A stretch of DNA of 64,000 nucleotides from Colius striatus. Lineage: Eukaryota; Chordata; Aves; Coliiformes; Coliidae. The position numbers were made by a program, and so were the translations under genes. Numbering within the stretch: the first letter of the stretch is position 1; each line of letters opens with the position of its first letter. Location: the NCBI RefSeq assembly GCF_028858725.1, contig NC_084772.1, positions 12,903,048 through 12,967,047 on the forward strand. The letters are read 5' to 3'. The notes under the pieces are model-generated. The model was not told where the DNA came from and did not search any database. It saw nothing but the letters and a program-made list of their open reading frames with translations. Shown here piece by piece: positions 55,201-63,100 of this stretch.

Positions 55201-55690
55201 CGGGCTGCGGCGGGGCAGGGGCGGCGGGCGCGCCGGGGCTGCCGCCGCCGCCGCCGAGGAGAGCCGCTCCATGTGATTGCTGCACACTACTACTGTTTAC
55301 ACTCACTCCCCTCCCTGCCGCCGCCGCTGCCGCCGCCGCTGCCGCCGCCGGAGGGGACGGGGACGGGAGCGGCCCCTGGGCAGGGGCTCGGCTCTCCGCG
55401 GCTCCGGGGCACCCCCCCGCCTCCTCTGCCCCGGGAACGGGAGGAGGCGCGGGATGCCCTTGCTGCTGCCGGACGGGGCTGCTGCCCCCCGCTAGGCTCC
55501 CCTGGTGCTGCTGCTGCGGCTGCTGCTGCTGGGACGGGGCGGAGGTCCTGGGCTGCGGCGCCTCGGCAGAGCCCCGGCCGCCGGCGAGCTGCGATTCCAA
55601 GGAGCCCACCAGGTCGCTGACCGCCTTCTCGTCCACCTCCTCGGAGAAGAGCAGCATCTCTTCCAGGGGGTCCGAGGCGCCCGCCGCCAT
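13127..55690 (-). CDS. TAF4-like: TAF4-family TFIID subunit, exons 1-10 (3' part outside window)
   Basis: Ten coding exons with GT/AG borders and compatible phases join into about 855 residues: 54526-55690, 50466-50638, 39588-39725, 38421-38648, 37382-37504, 35582-35671, 33553-33810, 25223-25328, 20881-20995, 13127-13296. Family members are core TFIID subunits in the nucleus; they pair with TAF12 through a histone fold and relay activator signals to the RNA polymerase II preinitiation complex. Seen here: the N-terminal motif [20 protein letters not shown] (residues 16-35), a low-complexity Ala/Pro/Gly/Gln region, Gln/Thr-rich exons 2-4, a TAFH domain (about 570-650), and the start of the histone-fold region (from about 800). 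Human TAF4 is about 1085 residues, so roughly 230 residues should lie to the left. The start is the ATG at 55690 (A at -3, G at +4). Domain order says TAF4, but residues differ from both TAF4 and TAF4B as I recall them and the neighbour looks like LSM14A, so I treat it as a possible third paralogue. Family call near certain; paralogue status inferred. Confidence 0.93.
14202..14222. repeat. (TTA)n microsatellite
   Basis: Seven or so TTA units in intron 9. Confidence 0.9.
17001..17335 (-). mobile_element. CR1 LINE, 5'-truncated 3' tail
   Basis: Begins with the reverse complement of the CR1 terminal octamer microsatellite (acagaatcacagaatcat) and continues through typical antisense CR1 words such as ggttggaaatgatctttaag, ctccaccacctccctgggca and gaacacagtattcaaagtac. 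Moderately diverged. Lies antisense to the plus strand, so in the same sense as the TAF4-like gene. Confidence 0.93.
17551..17642. repeat. TTAGTTTA-like low-complexity tract
   Basis: Irregular repeats of gttta, ttagttta and ttaattaa over about 90 bp. A degenerate minisatellite-like tract. Confidence 0.7.
18208..18324 (+). mobile_element. CR1 LINE fragment (old)
   Basis: Short, diverged plus-oriented tail: ttcttggagatgtgtagaac, actggacaag, agctggactagctaacctcc and aggtcccttccaattgaaat follow the CR1 3' consensus order. No complete octamer tail remains. Confidence 0.75.
18942..19027 (+). other. Plus-strand exon-like segment antisense to TAF4-like gene
   Basis: An 86-nt block between a strong acceptor (ttccttcctgtactttccacag) split here as ttccttcctg then tactttccacag, and a consensus donor gtaagt at 19028. 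Two of three frames are open, one reading [20 protein letters not shown]. No partner exon or known protein is recognised. It may be a cryptic exon, part of an antisense lncRNA, or chance. Confidence 0.3.
20831..20849 (-). promoter_or_regulatory. Intronic G-run downstream of weak exon 9 donor
   Basis: The plus strand reads cccccccaaccacccccc, so the transcript carries two long G tracts joined by a short GG, starting about 30 nt after the exon 9 5' splice site. Intronic G-runs are known to strengthen weak 5' splice sites through hnRNP H/F, and this donor lacks +5 G. Confidence 0.4.
20881..20995 (-). CDS. TAF4-like: TAF4-like exon 9
   Basis: 115 nt, phase 1 in, phase 2 out (Gly761 to Arg799). 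It ends [14 protein letters not shown], a clear match to the conserved lead-in to the TAF4 histone-fold domain. The acceptor tgtttttcag is strong. The donor gtaaaaaaat lacks +5 G and is followed by T/A-rich and then G-rich intron on the transcript strand. Confidence 0.93.
20996..25222 (-). other. TAF4-like intron 8
   Basis: About 4.2 kb of AT-rich intron. Near its 5' end on the transcript strand (24700-25150) GC is a little higher and a 152-codon frame is open, but without recognisable protein features. No repeats recognised. Confidence 0.8.
25223..25328 (-). CDS. TAF4-like: TAF4-like exon 8
   Basis: 106 nt, phase 0 in and phase 1 out (residues 726-760 plus one base of Gly761). Encodes [20 protein letters not shown] and on to ITQTIRPQ. 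The donor is gtatgg. It falls where TAF4 has a long Pro/Gln linker but is much shorter than the linker I recall for TAF4. The exon is accepted on its splice signals and its exact phase fit with exon 9. Confidence 0.85.
25485..25498. repeat. (TG)n microsatellite
   Basis: Seven TG units followed by TATATA, in intron 7 about 160 bp upstream of exon 8 on the transcript strand. Confidence 0.9.
28830..28937. repeat. Foldback element: 20-bp perfect inverted repeat with paired inner region
   Basis: Left arm 28830-28849 (tgatatgacatttatcttca) is the exact reverse complement of 28918-28937. Inside, gtggc-tat-gccac forms a small central stem and the flanks between show partial pairing, so the full 108 bp can fold as one imperfect hairpin. 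No known family recognised. Confidence 0.85.
29520..29665 (-). mobile_element. Possible ancient CR1/L3-like remnant
   Basis: The words cttttcttctagcctccg, tttgttactggtttcc and ttaaggtacagtccacaaaa follow the order of an antisense CR1-like 3' region, heavily diverged. Tentative. Confidence 0.35.
31874..31911. repeat. 19-bp tandem duplication
   Basis: tgccattcagaaaatattc occurs twice in direct succession, with no differences between copies, so it is probably a recent slippage or repair duplication. Confidence 0.9.
33553..33810 (-). CDS. TAF4-like: TAF4-like exon 7 (end of TAFH domain, Gln-rich linker)
   Basis: 258 nt, 86 codons, phase 0/0 (residues 640-725). Starts KSLPALRQS, the last TAFH helix, then turns into Gln/Ser-rich sequence ([20 protein letters not shown]) and a Thr/Val-rich stretch. 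Acceptor tctgtttttag, donor gtaggt. Confidence 0.92.
33811..35581 (-). other. TAF4-like intron 6
   Basis: About 1.8 kb, AT-rich except for a GC-richer patch around 35300-35470. No repeat or exon recognised. Confidence 0.8.
35582..35671 (-). CDS. TAF4-like: TAF4-like exon 6 (TAFH domain, continued)
   Basis: 90 nt, 30 codons, phase 0/0 (residues 610-639). Encodes [20 protein letters not shown] followed by [10 protein letters not shown], the highly conserved middle of the TAFH domain. DAK and ELKSS are TAF4B-like, while PQPY is TAF4-like: a mosaic that bears on the paralogue question. Donor gtaata. Confidence 0.95.
35672..37381 (-). other. TAF4-like intron 5
   Basis: About 1.7 kb, AT-rich, with a TA-rich cryptic microsatellite near 36171-36305. 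This intron separates the two main TAFH exons. Nothing else seen. Confidence 0.8.
36171..36305. repeat. TA-rich cryptic microsatellite
   Basis: Many atatat and tgcata words over about 135 bp in intron 5, without a clean repeat unit. Confidence 0.6.
37382..37504 (-). CDS. TAF4-like: TAF4-like exon 5 (start of TAFH domain)
   Basis: 123 nt, 41 codons, phase 0/0 (residues 569-609). Acceptor tttttgcag; donor gtaaat, which lacks the usual +5 [19 protein letters not shown] is the signature first helix of the TAFH/NHR1 domain, a four-to-five-helix fold that binds hydrophobic peptide motifs of transcription factors. The next stretch ([20 protein letters not shown]) differs clearly from what I recall of TAF4 and TAF4B, while the helix core is kept. 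Confidence 0.95.
37505..38420 (-). other. TAF4-like intron 4
   Basis: About 0.9 kb of unremarkable AT-rich intron between exons 4 and 5. No repeat or exon recognised. Confidence 0.8.
38421..38648 (-). CDS. TAF4-like: TAF4-like exon 4
   Basis: 228 nt, 76 codons, phase 0/0 (residues 493-568). Acceptor attaatag, donor gtaagt. Encodes Gln/Thr/Pro-rich sequence ([20 protein letters not shown]) that continues the activator-contact region and leads into the TAFH domain in exon 5. Confidence 0.9.
38649..39587 (-). other. TAF4-like intron 3, containing a GC-rich block
   Basis: About 0.9 kb. The half nearest exon 3 (about 39040-39560) is near 50% GC by eye, unlike the roughly one-third GC of neighbouring introns, and is rich in CAGC/CTGC words. 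I recognise no repeat family or reading frame in it. Confidence 0.7.
39588..39725 (-). CDS. TAF4-like: TAF4-like exon 3
   Basis: 138 nt, 46 codons, phase 0 on both sides (residues 447-492). The acceptor ends in tttattag and the donor is gtaagt. The product is Thr/Ser/Val/Gln-rich ([20 protein letters not shown]), matching the low-complexity central part of TAF4 proteins. The clean phase match with exons 2 and 4 supports it. Confidence 0.88.
43526..43611. repeat. Near-perfect 36-bp hairpin with 14-nt loop
   Basis: Arms 43526-43561 and 43576-43611 are reverse complements at 35 of 36 positions. The exception is a G:U wobble if the plus strand is transcribed (A:C on the minus strand). Weaker pairing continues outward (about 10 of 14 beyond a 6-nt insertion on the left). 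The shape recalls a miRNA precursor or a miniature inverted-repeat transposon. It sits in TAF4-like intron 2. Confidence 0.9.
44123..44245 (-). CDS. Candidate in-frame cassette exon in intron 2 (unproven)
   Basis: An open 41-codon block on the gene's strand, flanked by an AG (ttgatgcag) and a GT donor (gtaatt). It is phase 0 on both sides, so it could be spliced between exons 2 and 3 without shifting frame. It would encode a hydrophobic, non-Gln-rich peptide including [20 protein letters not shown] and ending [13 protein letters not shown]. Base composition is richer in GC and in RNY-type codons than the flanks. Against it: the polypyrimidine tract is poor, I know no TAF4 family member with such an insert, and an open block of this size can arise by chance. 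I do not recognise the peptide. It could instead be a decayed fragment of another gene. Confidence 0.33.
50466..50638 (-). CDS. TAF4-like: TAF4-like exon 2
   Basis: 173 nt completing Gly389 and encoding residues 390-446. The acceptor reads ttctcattag and the donor is gtatgt. The segment [20 protein letters not shown] is the conserved TAF4/TAF4B block that follows the PPG junction, and is followed by a Gln/Ala-rich repeat ([11 protein letters not shown]). In TAF4 this Gln-rich part contacts activators such as Sp1 and CREB (family knowledge). Phase 1 in, phase 0 out. Confidence 0.93.
50639..54525 (-). other. TAF4-like intron 1
   Basis: About 3.9 kb, short for a first intron behind a CpG-island exon. 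Contains one plus-oriented CR1 tail (53563-53857). The last few hundred bases near exon 1 rise in GC into the island. Confidence 0.85.
53563..53857 (+). mobile_element. CR1 LINE, 5'-truncated 3' tail
   Basis: Plus-oriented, with aggacaaggggtaacaggca, ctggaacacaggaaattcca, cttctctggaggttttcaaa and acccacctggatgtgttcct in CR1 order, ending near ccattctgcgattcag. Sits in intron 1 antisense to the gene. Confidence 0.92.
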
Positions 55691-56100
55691 CTTGCGCTGA
55701 GCTGGGAGCCGGCCGCGCAGCGCGCAGGCGCGCCGGCCTCTGCCGCGCGCGAGGCACTCTGGGAGGGGCCGGCTTCCTCCTCCCCCGCTGTGGGGGCGGG
55801 GCCAGCGGCAGCGCGCGCCGCGGGCCAGTGGCGCGGCGTCGGCGCGGCGGCTCCGCGTCCCTGCCGGCCCGGTGAGCGCCACCGCGGCCGCAGGGCCTAG
55901 CCGCGGGACGGCTGTGTGAGGGAGAGGGCCCGGGACCGCCAGTGGGTGGTTGGGCTGCGCCTCGGGAAGCTGAGGGGCTACACTGCGTACACACAGGTGT
56001 CTCAGCGGTGCATGGGGGTGTGTAAGAGCTTGCCATTAATAGTGGCTGTGACCTCGGGCAGAGCAGCTTGAGGCACGGAGAAGGCCCGCGGCCCTGGCTG
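54500..56100. promoter_or_regulatory. TAF4-like: CpG island covering TAF4-like exon 1 and promoter
   Basis: Dense CpG and very high GC across exon 1 and several hundred bases upstream. A TATA-less promoter is expected around 55700-55950 on the minus strand. Visible sites are a perfect GC box ggggcggggcc (55793-55803, Sp1/KLF type), an NRF1-like gcgcaggcgc (55722-55731), and aagatggcggc overlapping the start codon, which fits YY1 on the transcript strand. The transcription start is not determined; edges are by eye. Confidence 0.8.
54526..55690 (-). CDS. TAF4-like: TAF4-like exon 1
   Basis: Encodes residues 1-388 plus the first base of Gly389, ending at donor gtaagtgc (54525 down). The N-terminus carries the acidic motif [19 protein letters not shown] shared with TAF4. 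Then come a short Gln tract (about 54-63), an 11-Ala run (115-125, written on the plus strand as tgc/cgc repeats at 55316-55348), a second Ala run near 211-217, and long Pro/Ala/Gly sequence. The last 30 or so residues ([20 protein letters not shown] and on) are the recognisable segment joining to exon 2. The very high GC makes both strands open in several frames, which explains long antisense ORFs here. The reading frame runs open upstream of the ATG to about 55882 but without an ATG, so the strong-context ATG at 55690 is preferred. Confidence 0.93.
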
Positions 56101-59100
56101 GTACAGAGGTTTGTTTGTGAGCTTGCACATTGGGAATTGAAGTCTCACACAATCGTGTTCTCTTTTGGTAGCAAAGCTGCCATCTCTGTGTTGCCTTCGC
56201 TTCCTATCCTGTTAAGGATCATTGCAGCCAGCCCCATTTTCTTCTCTCTTGGGGAAGAACTGAAAGCACACATGCAGTTGGTAGCAATGGCTCACCTACC
56301 TTAAACACACTAATTTCTTCAAAGGAGGGAACTTAAAGTGCAATTGGAGCTGTTGGAAGTCCTAAGATGCACTCACCTTTGCACTGCAGCATCTGCTTTA
56401 GAGTTTTAGACATTTCTGTCCAGAGCTACTGCCGCACCTAGACAAGACTAGTGGCAGTAATACAGTTTCCTCGCGTGGACACCATTAACATTAGACTTAA
56501 AAGTTAAGTTCACCAGCACAGCAGTTGCTCTGGTATACTGTGTTCCCTCAGCATCCCCACAGGAAATTTTGGTAGTTTGTTACTAACACTATTGCTGTTG
56601 CATTCCTGTACACCCTTTTCCTATCAGTGCTTGTCCTGTGCATGCAGAAATACCAAATAAGATGGTGGTCCTAAATAATCATTTATTTGAGCAATGACAG
56701 GGCAGTTTCTTTGATCAGACTTTCAAAAATCAGTAGATTTTCCCCAATGAATAACCATCGCCCACAGTTGATTGTATCTGTTCTTGCACACAGGTGATAG
56801 CTACCACAGATCTGTGACACTGCCAACAGAAAGCAGCTTGGATTCCATTCTCTGCATCTTCTGGCCTGCAATAGTATGGACGTCTGCAAACTTGGATGTA
56901 TTTGTGCTGCTGCTGTGTGGCCCAAAATGCTGAATGCTTCTTCAGTGGCACAACACACTGATGGAAACAAGTGAAGGGCTCATAGTGTTCATGTGCTCAA
57001 AAATCTTCTCCCCTCCCAGACTCAATCTGCTAAGTCATACATTGCATGACTTGGTGAGTAACAAAACTGCTAACCATCCATTTGCTCTCCATGTAGGCTA
57101 TATATATTCAGGGTAGTTTTTCCTGATGGTCTGTTAATAGCCTAGTAGCTGGTTTATGATAAATCAAAATAAACCACGTTTAAACTGCATTAATGGTAGG
57201 TTGCACCAGTTTAATTGGGATAAGTTTAAATGCCTCCTGAAATTAAACCAGTACATATTTCTTAAATAAAAGTAGCCAGTAAAAGTACTGAAGGCCCAAA
57301 GGTGTGGCCAGGATGTATAAATGGGAGATTGTATAGTAAGTGAATGTGAAAGCATAGTAGTACTTACGAAAAACTGTTTTAAGTGTATGCAGGAGATGCA
57401 GCAAAAGTTTGCTTAGCAAATGCCTATTGCCTTTATGGAATGCTACAGCTGAAATCAATTTGACCTTATACAAATGTTTCTATCTGCAAATTTAATTGCA
57501 ACATAGTAGACTATTACTAAATTTGCTACTTGACAGAAATAAAGAATATTCATGAGGATTGCAGAAGCATCAGAATCTATCCAATATTACTTTGAGTCTT
57601 ACATTTTATTAAAGAAGATTCCATGCTTCCTTCACTTATTTGCCCTGATCCTGGACTTCATATGCATACTACTATATCCACAGTTTTTATAAGAGACTAG
57701 AAAATTACACATATGATTCTGCAACTAGTTCTGACTATCTGAAAAAGTTTCAGCATATGTTCTTCTAACTCTACAGCATTAAACTGGGTATCTCCATAAA
57801 AAAAACATTGCTTGGTAACTTTAGAAAATAACAAATAATCTTCCCACTGGAAGGAGAAAATGGCAAGTCATGATTTATAAGGCAGGTTTCAAAACTTATA
57901 AAATTACCTACTTCTAATTACAGTTGTAAAGTACATTTGTGGGTGGGTAATCTGTAAAACATGAATTCCTATTTCTTCCCACTCAGCTCTTCTTAATTGA
58001 GCCTTTTTATATATAAACACACAGAATAAGGAAGTAAAACGGAATATTTTATTTAATAAAACATGACATACACTGATTCACACTGGACTCCTTTCAAGTC
58101 AAGAAGTGATGACATACATAAGAATGTACAGAAGCTTGTTGATGAAACTGGCTTTGAGCTTGTGCATTTAGAGAGCAAATAAAAGTAGAGAATCTCTATG
58201 AATTTCCGTATTCATTCTTTTCTTATAAAAATCTATGTGCTTTCTCACAGAAAACATCTTTGTTGCTCTTTCATTTTTAGGAGTTAAGTAGAAAATAAAA
58301 AACCCAAAGATACCACTGTGGTCATCTCATTTGATCGCTTAAAATATTAGCTGATTTTATTTTGTTTTAAATAGAGAATGTCTACTGAGAAAGTTATCTT
58401 CCAACCATGGTTTTAAAGTTACCTTTGAACGAAAATCCACAACAAGAATTAATTTGCTGTTCATTTATTTCAGTTTCTAGCCTAAGTTTTTCATTCCTAA
58501 GTCACTACATAAAAGAAGTGTCACTGCCATGTTAAGCTGCAGGAAGTAATAGCAGTTCATGTAGACAGGCATCTTTCTGTCACTTTTAAGTGAAAGCACA
58601 CAGAAAGGAGCACTATTTTTCTAGTATGTGAAAATAGCTGTACTTAGAGATGAGTTAAAAACGCTGAATAACAATAGTGGTCTCCCATTGACTTGATGTA
58701 GCGATGTCGTCCAGTCATTAGCTGATGAACTTCATTCCCAATCTTTAAGGTAGTTCAGAACATGTTAGAAGCATATCACTGTAAAGCTCTCTGGGCACTC
58801 AAGTCCTCCAAGACTTTACAGTCAATTGAACCTGGGCATAAAGTTTCCAGACGTCTAGTATGGCTCCTATTTAGAAACGTACAGGCCCTTCCAGAAAAAT
58901 CTGGCTTGCTATTGTGTTCCAAAGCCTCATTCCGAACAAAATATCCACTGAATCCTTACAACATATTAGCGTTCAAAAGTATTTGCTGTAACAAAAGCTA
59001 TTAAGTATCCTTCACAAAAGGTAGTTTTTGTTGCGTGTAACTTTTCAGGCTACAAACATAAAAAGGGGAGCCTGAACCAGTAATATGTTTCAACAGGAAA

Positions 59101-59400
59101 AGCCTCAGAGGCCTCATTTGTGACCTTTACATAAAGTATACAAATACTTACTTGTACCAAAAGGGTATTTTTTTTTTCAGGATGAATTCTACATTGGAGT
59201 CAAGATTTCATCAACAGTTACGTTGTTTAGCGCTCCTTGGCAAGATCCGGCTATCTCAACGCTGCCAACTGAGTAAAACTGAGTCCCCTTTGAAACACGA
59301 ACTAAGTAGTTATCACCAAGACTTTCGCAGCCCTCTAGGTAACTCTTCTAAATTACTTACTAAGGATTAAAATAATTTAGCGCTCAACGGTAGGCAGCTT
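56101..59400. other. Intergenic region between the two divergent genes
   Basis: About 3.3 kb of GC-poor DNA between two CpG islands. No gene seen. A small stretch (57170-57252) with gttgcaccagtttaa and aattaaaccagt words may be an ancient DNA-transposon remnant, at low confidence. Confidence 0.75.
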
Positions 59401-59752
59401 GAGCCTCCCTCAAGAGAAAAACGAAAGCCCCAAATCACCAAACCTCTTTTCAGATCCCTCGGCGTTCACAGGCAACTGCACGGATGGTGTTTCAAATTCC
59501 CGGCGCGCAGGGCGGGGAACAGCCCGGACCCTGCACCGCTGCGGGGCTGTACACCATCCCCAGGGCCAGGCAAGGAAAACGCAACGAGGCAGAGTCGAGC
59601 CCAGCTGTGGTGCGAGCCGCCGGGAAGCCACGCTCCTCAGGAAAGGCGGGAAAGCGCCAGAACGCTGAAGGCTACCAGTGAGCGCAATTAATCTCCCGGG
59701 CGGCCCAGACGGCTGTCACGTCCCCTCCCCTCAGCAGCCCCCGCTCCGCAGC

Positions 59753-59762
59753 TCTCGCGAGA
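59753..59762. promoter_or_regulatory. TCTCGCGAGA palindromic core-promoter element
   Basis: Exact 10-bp palindrome. This element is known from CpG-island promoters of broadly expressed genes, where it drives TATA-less and often bidirectional initiation and has been linked to ZBTB33/Kaiso and other factors. Its place upstream of the LSM14 exon fits that use. Confidence 0.75.
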
Positions 59763-59823
59763 TCACCTCGCTTCCCGGCATCCATTTCGCGGCTGGAGCG
59801 AGGCGGGGCGGTTCTGAGGGAAG

Positions 59824-59880
59824 ATGAAGGCGGCGGCCATGTTGGGAACTTCAGGGTGCTTTTGGTGCGGGGTGTGCTGA
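59824..59880 (+). other. Possible upstream ORF in LSM14 5' leader (18 codons)
   Basis: ATG at 59824 followed by 17 further codons and TGA at 59878-59880, ending 176 bp before the main start codon. A second in-frame ATG lies inside. If transcription starts before 59824 it would be a uORF able to reduce main-frame initiation. The transcription start is unknown, so this is conditional. Confidence 0.35.
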
Positions 59881-60056
59881 GGGAGTCTGCGCAGGGAGAG
59901 CCGTCGCTGGGGGATCGGCGGAAGATCGGGCTCGAGGCGAGAGGAGTAGAGTGCCTACTGCGACTCTGAGCCGGGCTTGTTTAGGTGCTCGTGCACGGCT
60001 TCGGGAGCACTCGGCAGGGAAGGAGGAGGGTTGTCCCTGACCGAGGAGCCAGCACC

Positions 60057-60177
60057 ATGAGCGGGGGGACGCCCTACATCGGGAGCAAGATCAGCCTTAT
60101 CTCTAAGGCTGAGATCCGCTATGAAGGGATATTGTACACCATCGACACCGAAAACTCCACTGTGGCCCTGGCCAAGG
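60057..60177 (+). CDS. LSM14A: LSM14-family protein, coding exon 1 (LSM14A-like)
   Basis: Forty codons plus one base, from ATG at 60057 (context agcaccATGa) to donor gtaagg at 60178. The peptide [20 protein letters not shown] continues to NSTVALAK, the first strands of the divergent Lsm domain of RAP55/LSM14. These proteins sit in P-bodies and repress translation together with DDX6 and 4E-T. The next residue expected in the family is Val, which fits the phase-1 G at the exon end. The exon matches human LSM14A as I remember it ([16 protein letters not shown]), whereas LSM14B has SSGTPYLGSK, AQI and DTDN. Exon 2 lies beyond the window. Family call is secure; the A assignment less so, because TAF4 in mammals neighbours LSM14B. 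Confidence 0.85.
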
Positions 60178-63100
60178 GTAAGGTCCTGGTGGAGTAGAGG
60201 ACTGGGCCCTTGGCGGCCCACTAACGCCTCGGGGAGGGGATGGGAGAGGAGCGGGACCGTGGTGTCTGCGGCGGCATAGAGACCGTTGGGGGCCCATCGG
60301 GGATCGAGCAAGAATCTGAAACCTTCGTTCGTGGCGATGAGGACAACAGGGGTGTGAAGGCGGGGGGAGGGGTGCTTACGGCTTAGGAGGGCCCAGCAGC
60401 AGCTCCGAGGGAGCTTGGCGAAGCTTTGCTGAGACCCCGCGTAGTTTCGGCCGGAGGCGCGTCCTCCCGCCATCCTCCTCCCCGCCGGAGCGTCTGCAGC
60501 AGGGCTGTGGCGAGCCGCGGCGGCGCGACAGCGCTGCCAAGGCCCCCGCTCCCGCCGCGCGGGCTGCTCCCCTGTTCCCCTCGGGGAGGGATGTGGGAAG
60601 CTCATAGCCGAGGGACCGTGGCGAAAAGGAGCTAGGAATGTTACCTAGTTAGGGAAGCTGCTTAAAGGAGTCCTGAGTAAAGTATGAAGACCTTAGTAAT
60701 GGAAGTGGTCCAGAGTTAGTGCATAAAAGGAAGTAGGAGGGGGAGGCTAGAAACAGGATTTCTTTGAAGCTTAAGAATTCCAGACCTACAGGGTGTAGGA
60801 CTGGGTAGAACTGAACTTTTCTGCATCCCAGTATAGGAGACAACTCGAATCTAAAAGGAGATCTTGTGACGGCTACGTTACCAACAAAGCAGGCTGATTC
60901 TGACCTCTGCATTTCGGAGGTAGTTGTATGGCACTATATAAACCGAAATTGAGTGCAGACACTGGCATGAGAATGTATTGACGAGAGAATATATAGGTGT
61001 TTATATGTAAGAAAGTTAGGAAGATCCGGTTACTAAGAAAAGACTCAAAGGCTAGAGAGTAAAAAGGGTTTTGAAACTGGACATCCAAAGAACTCTGATG
61101 TAAGTGCCTCCACGCCCACCCTTGGCAATTATTGTTTAAGAAATATTGCTTTGTTTTGTGAATTCTTGTATGTATGCTTTGGAACACCTTAAAGCGGACT
61201 TAGACCTAGGCTTGCATAGTTTATTTATAGGGCATTTAGCTTTCATTATATGATTTTTTTTTTTTTACTTATTTATAAAGTTGTCTTTTGGTTATATTAC
61301 CTTTCTGGAATTTCATCATCTGTTTTTAAAGGACAGCTACTGTTTGTTTATATGAGAAAAAAGATGATGACTACTATGATTAAAAATACATGTTTGGAAA
61401 TTCCAATTGCATGCTATGATTGTTAAGGTTTGTACAAAAGCACTTAGAAAACTCCCATCCTTGAGGAGCTTGTGATAATCTTGCCCTAAATTATACAGAT
61501 TTAGTGCTGACCAGGCCAATTTTGCATGACTTCTCGAGTGTGATTAAGTCATATTATGGCATATCTGCCAAAGTGAACCTGTTTAAGGCAGATCAGACTA
61601 CAGTTACAAATCTAATCTACTCTCTTCCCATAGCTCTTATCAAAAATGTAAATCTAAAGCATGAAATTTGTTTTAATAAAACTTGACTGAGTTAGCTGAA
61701 GAATATGTGTTTTGTGATAGTGTCATGGTTCAGAAGAGAATAAACGCAGTACTTCTAGGCCACTTGTAATAAAAAATCTTGAGATTAATCTCAAAAGTGA
61801 AAACAACCACAGTAGACTGTAAAACAGTTCACTGTGCTTGTGGACAAATGCTCAACTCCAAGGTATTCAACTTTCAGAAAAAATGAAAGCTTTGGTCATG
61901 TGGATGTGGTATGATAGCATGTATGTAAGGTGACAAATGTTACTCTTGGCCATGTCTGTATGTGAAAGAAGCAGATCTTTCTTCTGAACTGTTCATAGCT
62001 GTAAATTTGTTGATTGGGTAATAGTTATCTCTTCTTCCTGTACCGAGTCCAGAAGTCAAAGCAGAGCTATTTGCTGTGGATCTTTACCACACGTGTCAAA
62101 TTTTCTATGAGAAAGAGACAAAAAACCCCACCCCAAAACATGACAATGCTTTCAGTTGCTCTGCTGTGTAGCTGGCATCATGTGGCTGTTACCTGAGTTG
62201 GTGTAAGGCAACTTATCGCTATTCATTTTCTAACTGAAATGCCAAAATTGTTTGTGATGTAAAGTGTAAAAGTAGAGGTAGAATCTGTTCTCAAATAACT
62301 ACATTTGAACAGTGAGACTTCTGTAGGCTAAACTGAAGTCTGAGAATCTCTTGAAGCTGTGCATATGGAATGTCTTCATTTGTCTGAAGTGGAAATAAGA
62401 TCTTTAGTTGTCAGTTACTGAGGAGCAATCTCCTATAGTTCTCTAATAATTTTATTTGCAAAGCTGTGATCCTTTCACTAGCGAAAGTTCTGGCTTCTGT
62501 CTCAGGAGCTAGAGGAAGATAACAACTGGAAGATAATTCCAGTGTAACTCCTACACTGGAGTCTGATAAGGAAAAGCAGTGCATCTTTTAACAAAGTGTT
62601 AAAGTGTATTATTATTTAATTAACAGGAAAAACTCTCATTTATATCAGATTACAAGTATTCAGCAAGGTATACAAGTATTTGAGGGTTTTATGTATTATT
62701 GGTGCATATATTTCCTTTGAATTTCCAGCTTCTCAGAGCTAGTGTTTGAAAACAAAACCACCCATTCTTTTTCTCAAGTTTCAAGTTAAATTAGCTTTGA
62801 AGATCCTTCTAGCTCATACTTCGGACTAATAATTTTTTAAAACATCATTGCAAGACATGGTTAGGAGTAAAATTTTGTTGTTGTATAATGATTGCTGTCC
62901 TACCCGGGGAAGTTATAGAATAATCATGATGGATTTTGCTTGATCTTACATGTTATGGCATTAAAAGTTAGATGTTATCTTTTGTGTTAGTAATATATAA
63001 TGCCTTTCTGTTTCAAAGCACCAGTTTAGAGAAATAGGTTTTTAATGTAGGTAAGCTATATCAGAACAGCCATATTATGTCAGAAAAGCCTTAGTTCTCT

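Larger units (their letters stand above)
59480..60620. promoter_or_regulatory. LSM14A: CpG island and promoter of the LSM14-family gene
   Basis: GC- and CpG-rich block around exon 1. It contains a perfect TCTCGCGAGA palindrome (59753-59762), a motif typical of TATA-less housekeeping promoters, about 300 bp upstream of the start codon. A YY1-like ggcggccatgttgg lies at 59831-59844. No TATA box seen. Initiation probably falls between these two elements (inference). Confidence 0.8.

Noticed and set aside
54684..55700. 338-codon plus-strand frame antisense to exon 1
   Set aside because: A shadow of the GC-rich Ala/Pro/Gly coding exon; composition is only low-complexity Ala/Gly/Pro/Cys and the opposite strand carries clear TAF4 motifs.
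54392..55882. 496-codon frame extending exon 1 on both sides
   Set aside because: The upstream extension begins with GTG, not ATG, and the downstream end runs through the clear donor at 54525 into intron; only 54526-55690 is kept.
55290..56036. 248-codon minus frame starting upstream of exon 1
   Set aside because: Overlaps exon 1 in another frame and is Arg/Pro/Gly-rich, as expected for shifted GC-rich sequence.
59955..60605. 216-codon minus frame across the LSM14 exon
   Set aside because: Antisense shadow within a CpG island; the plus strand encodes the conserved Lsm start with a proper donor.
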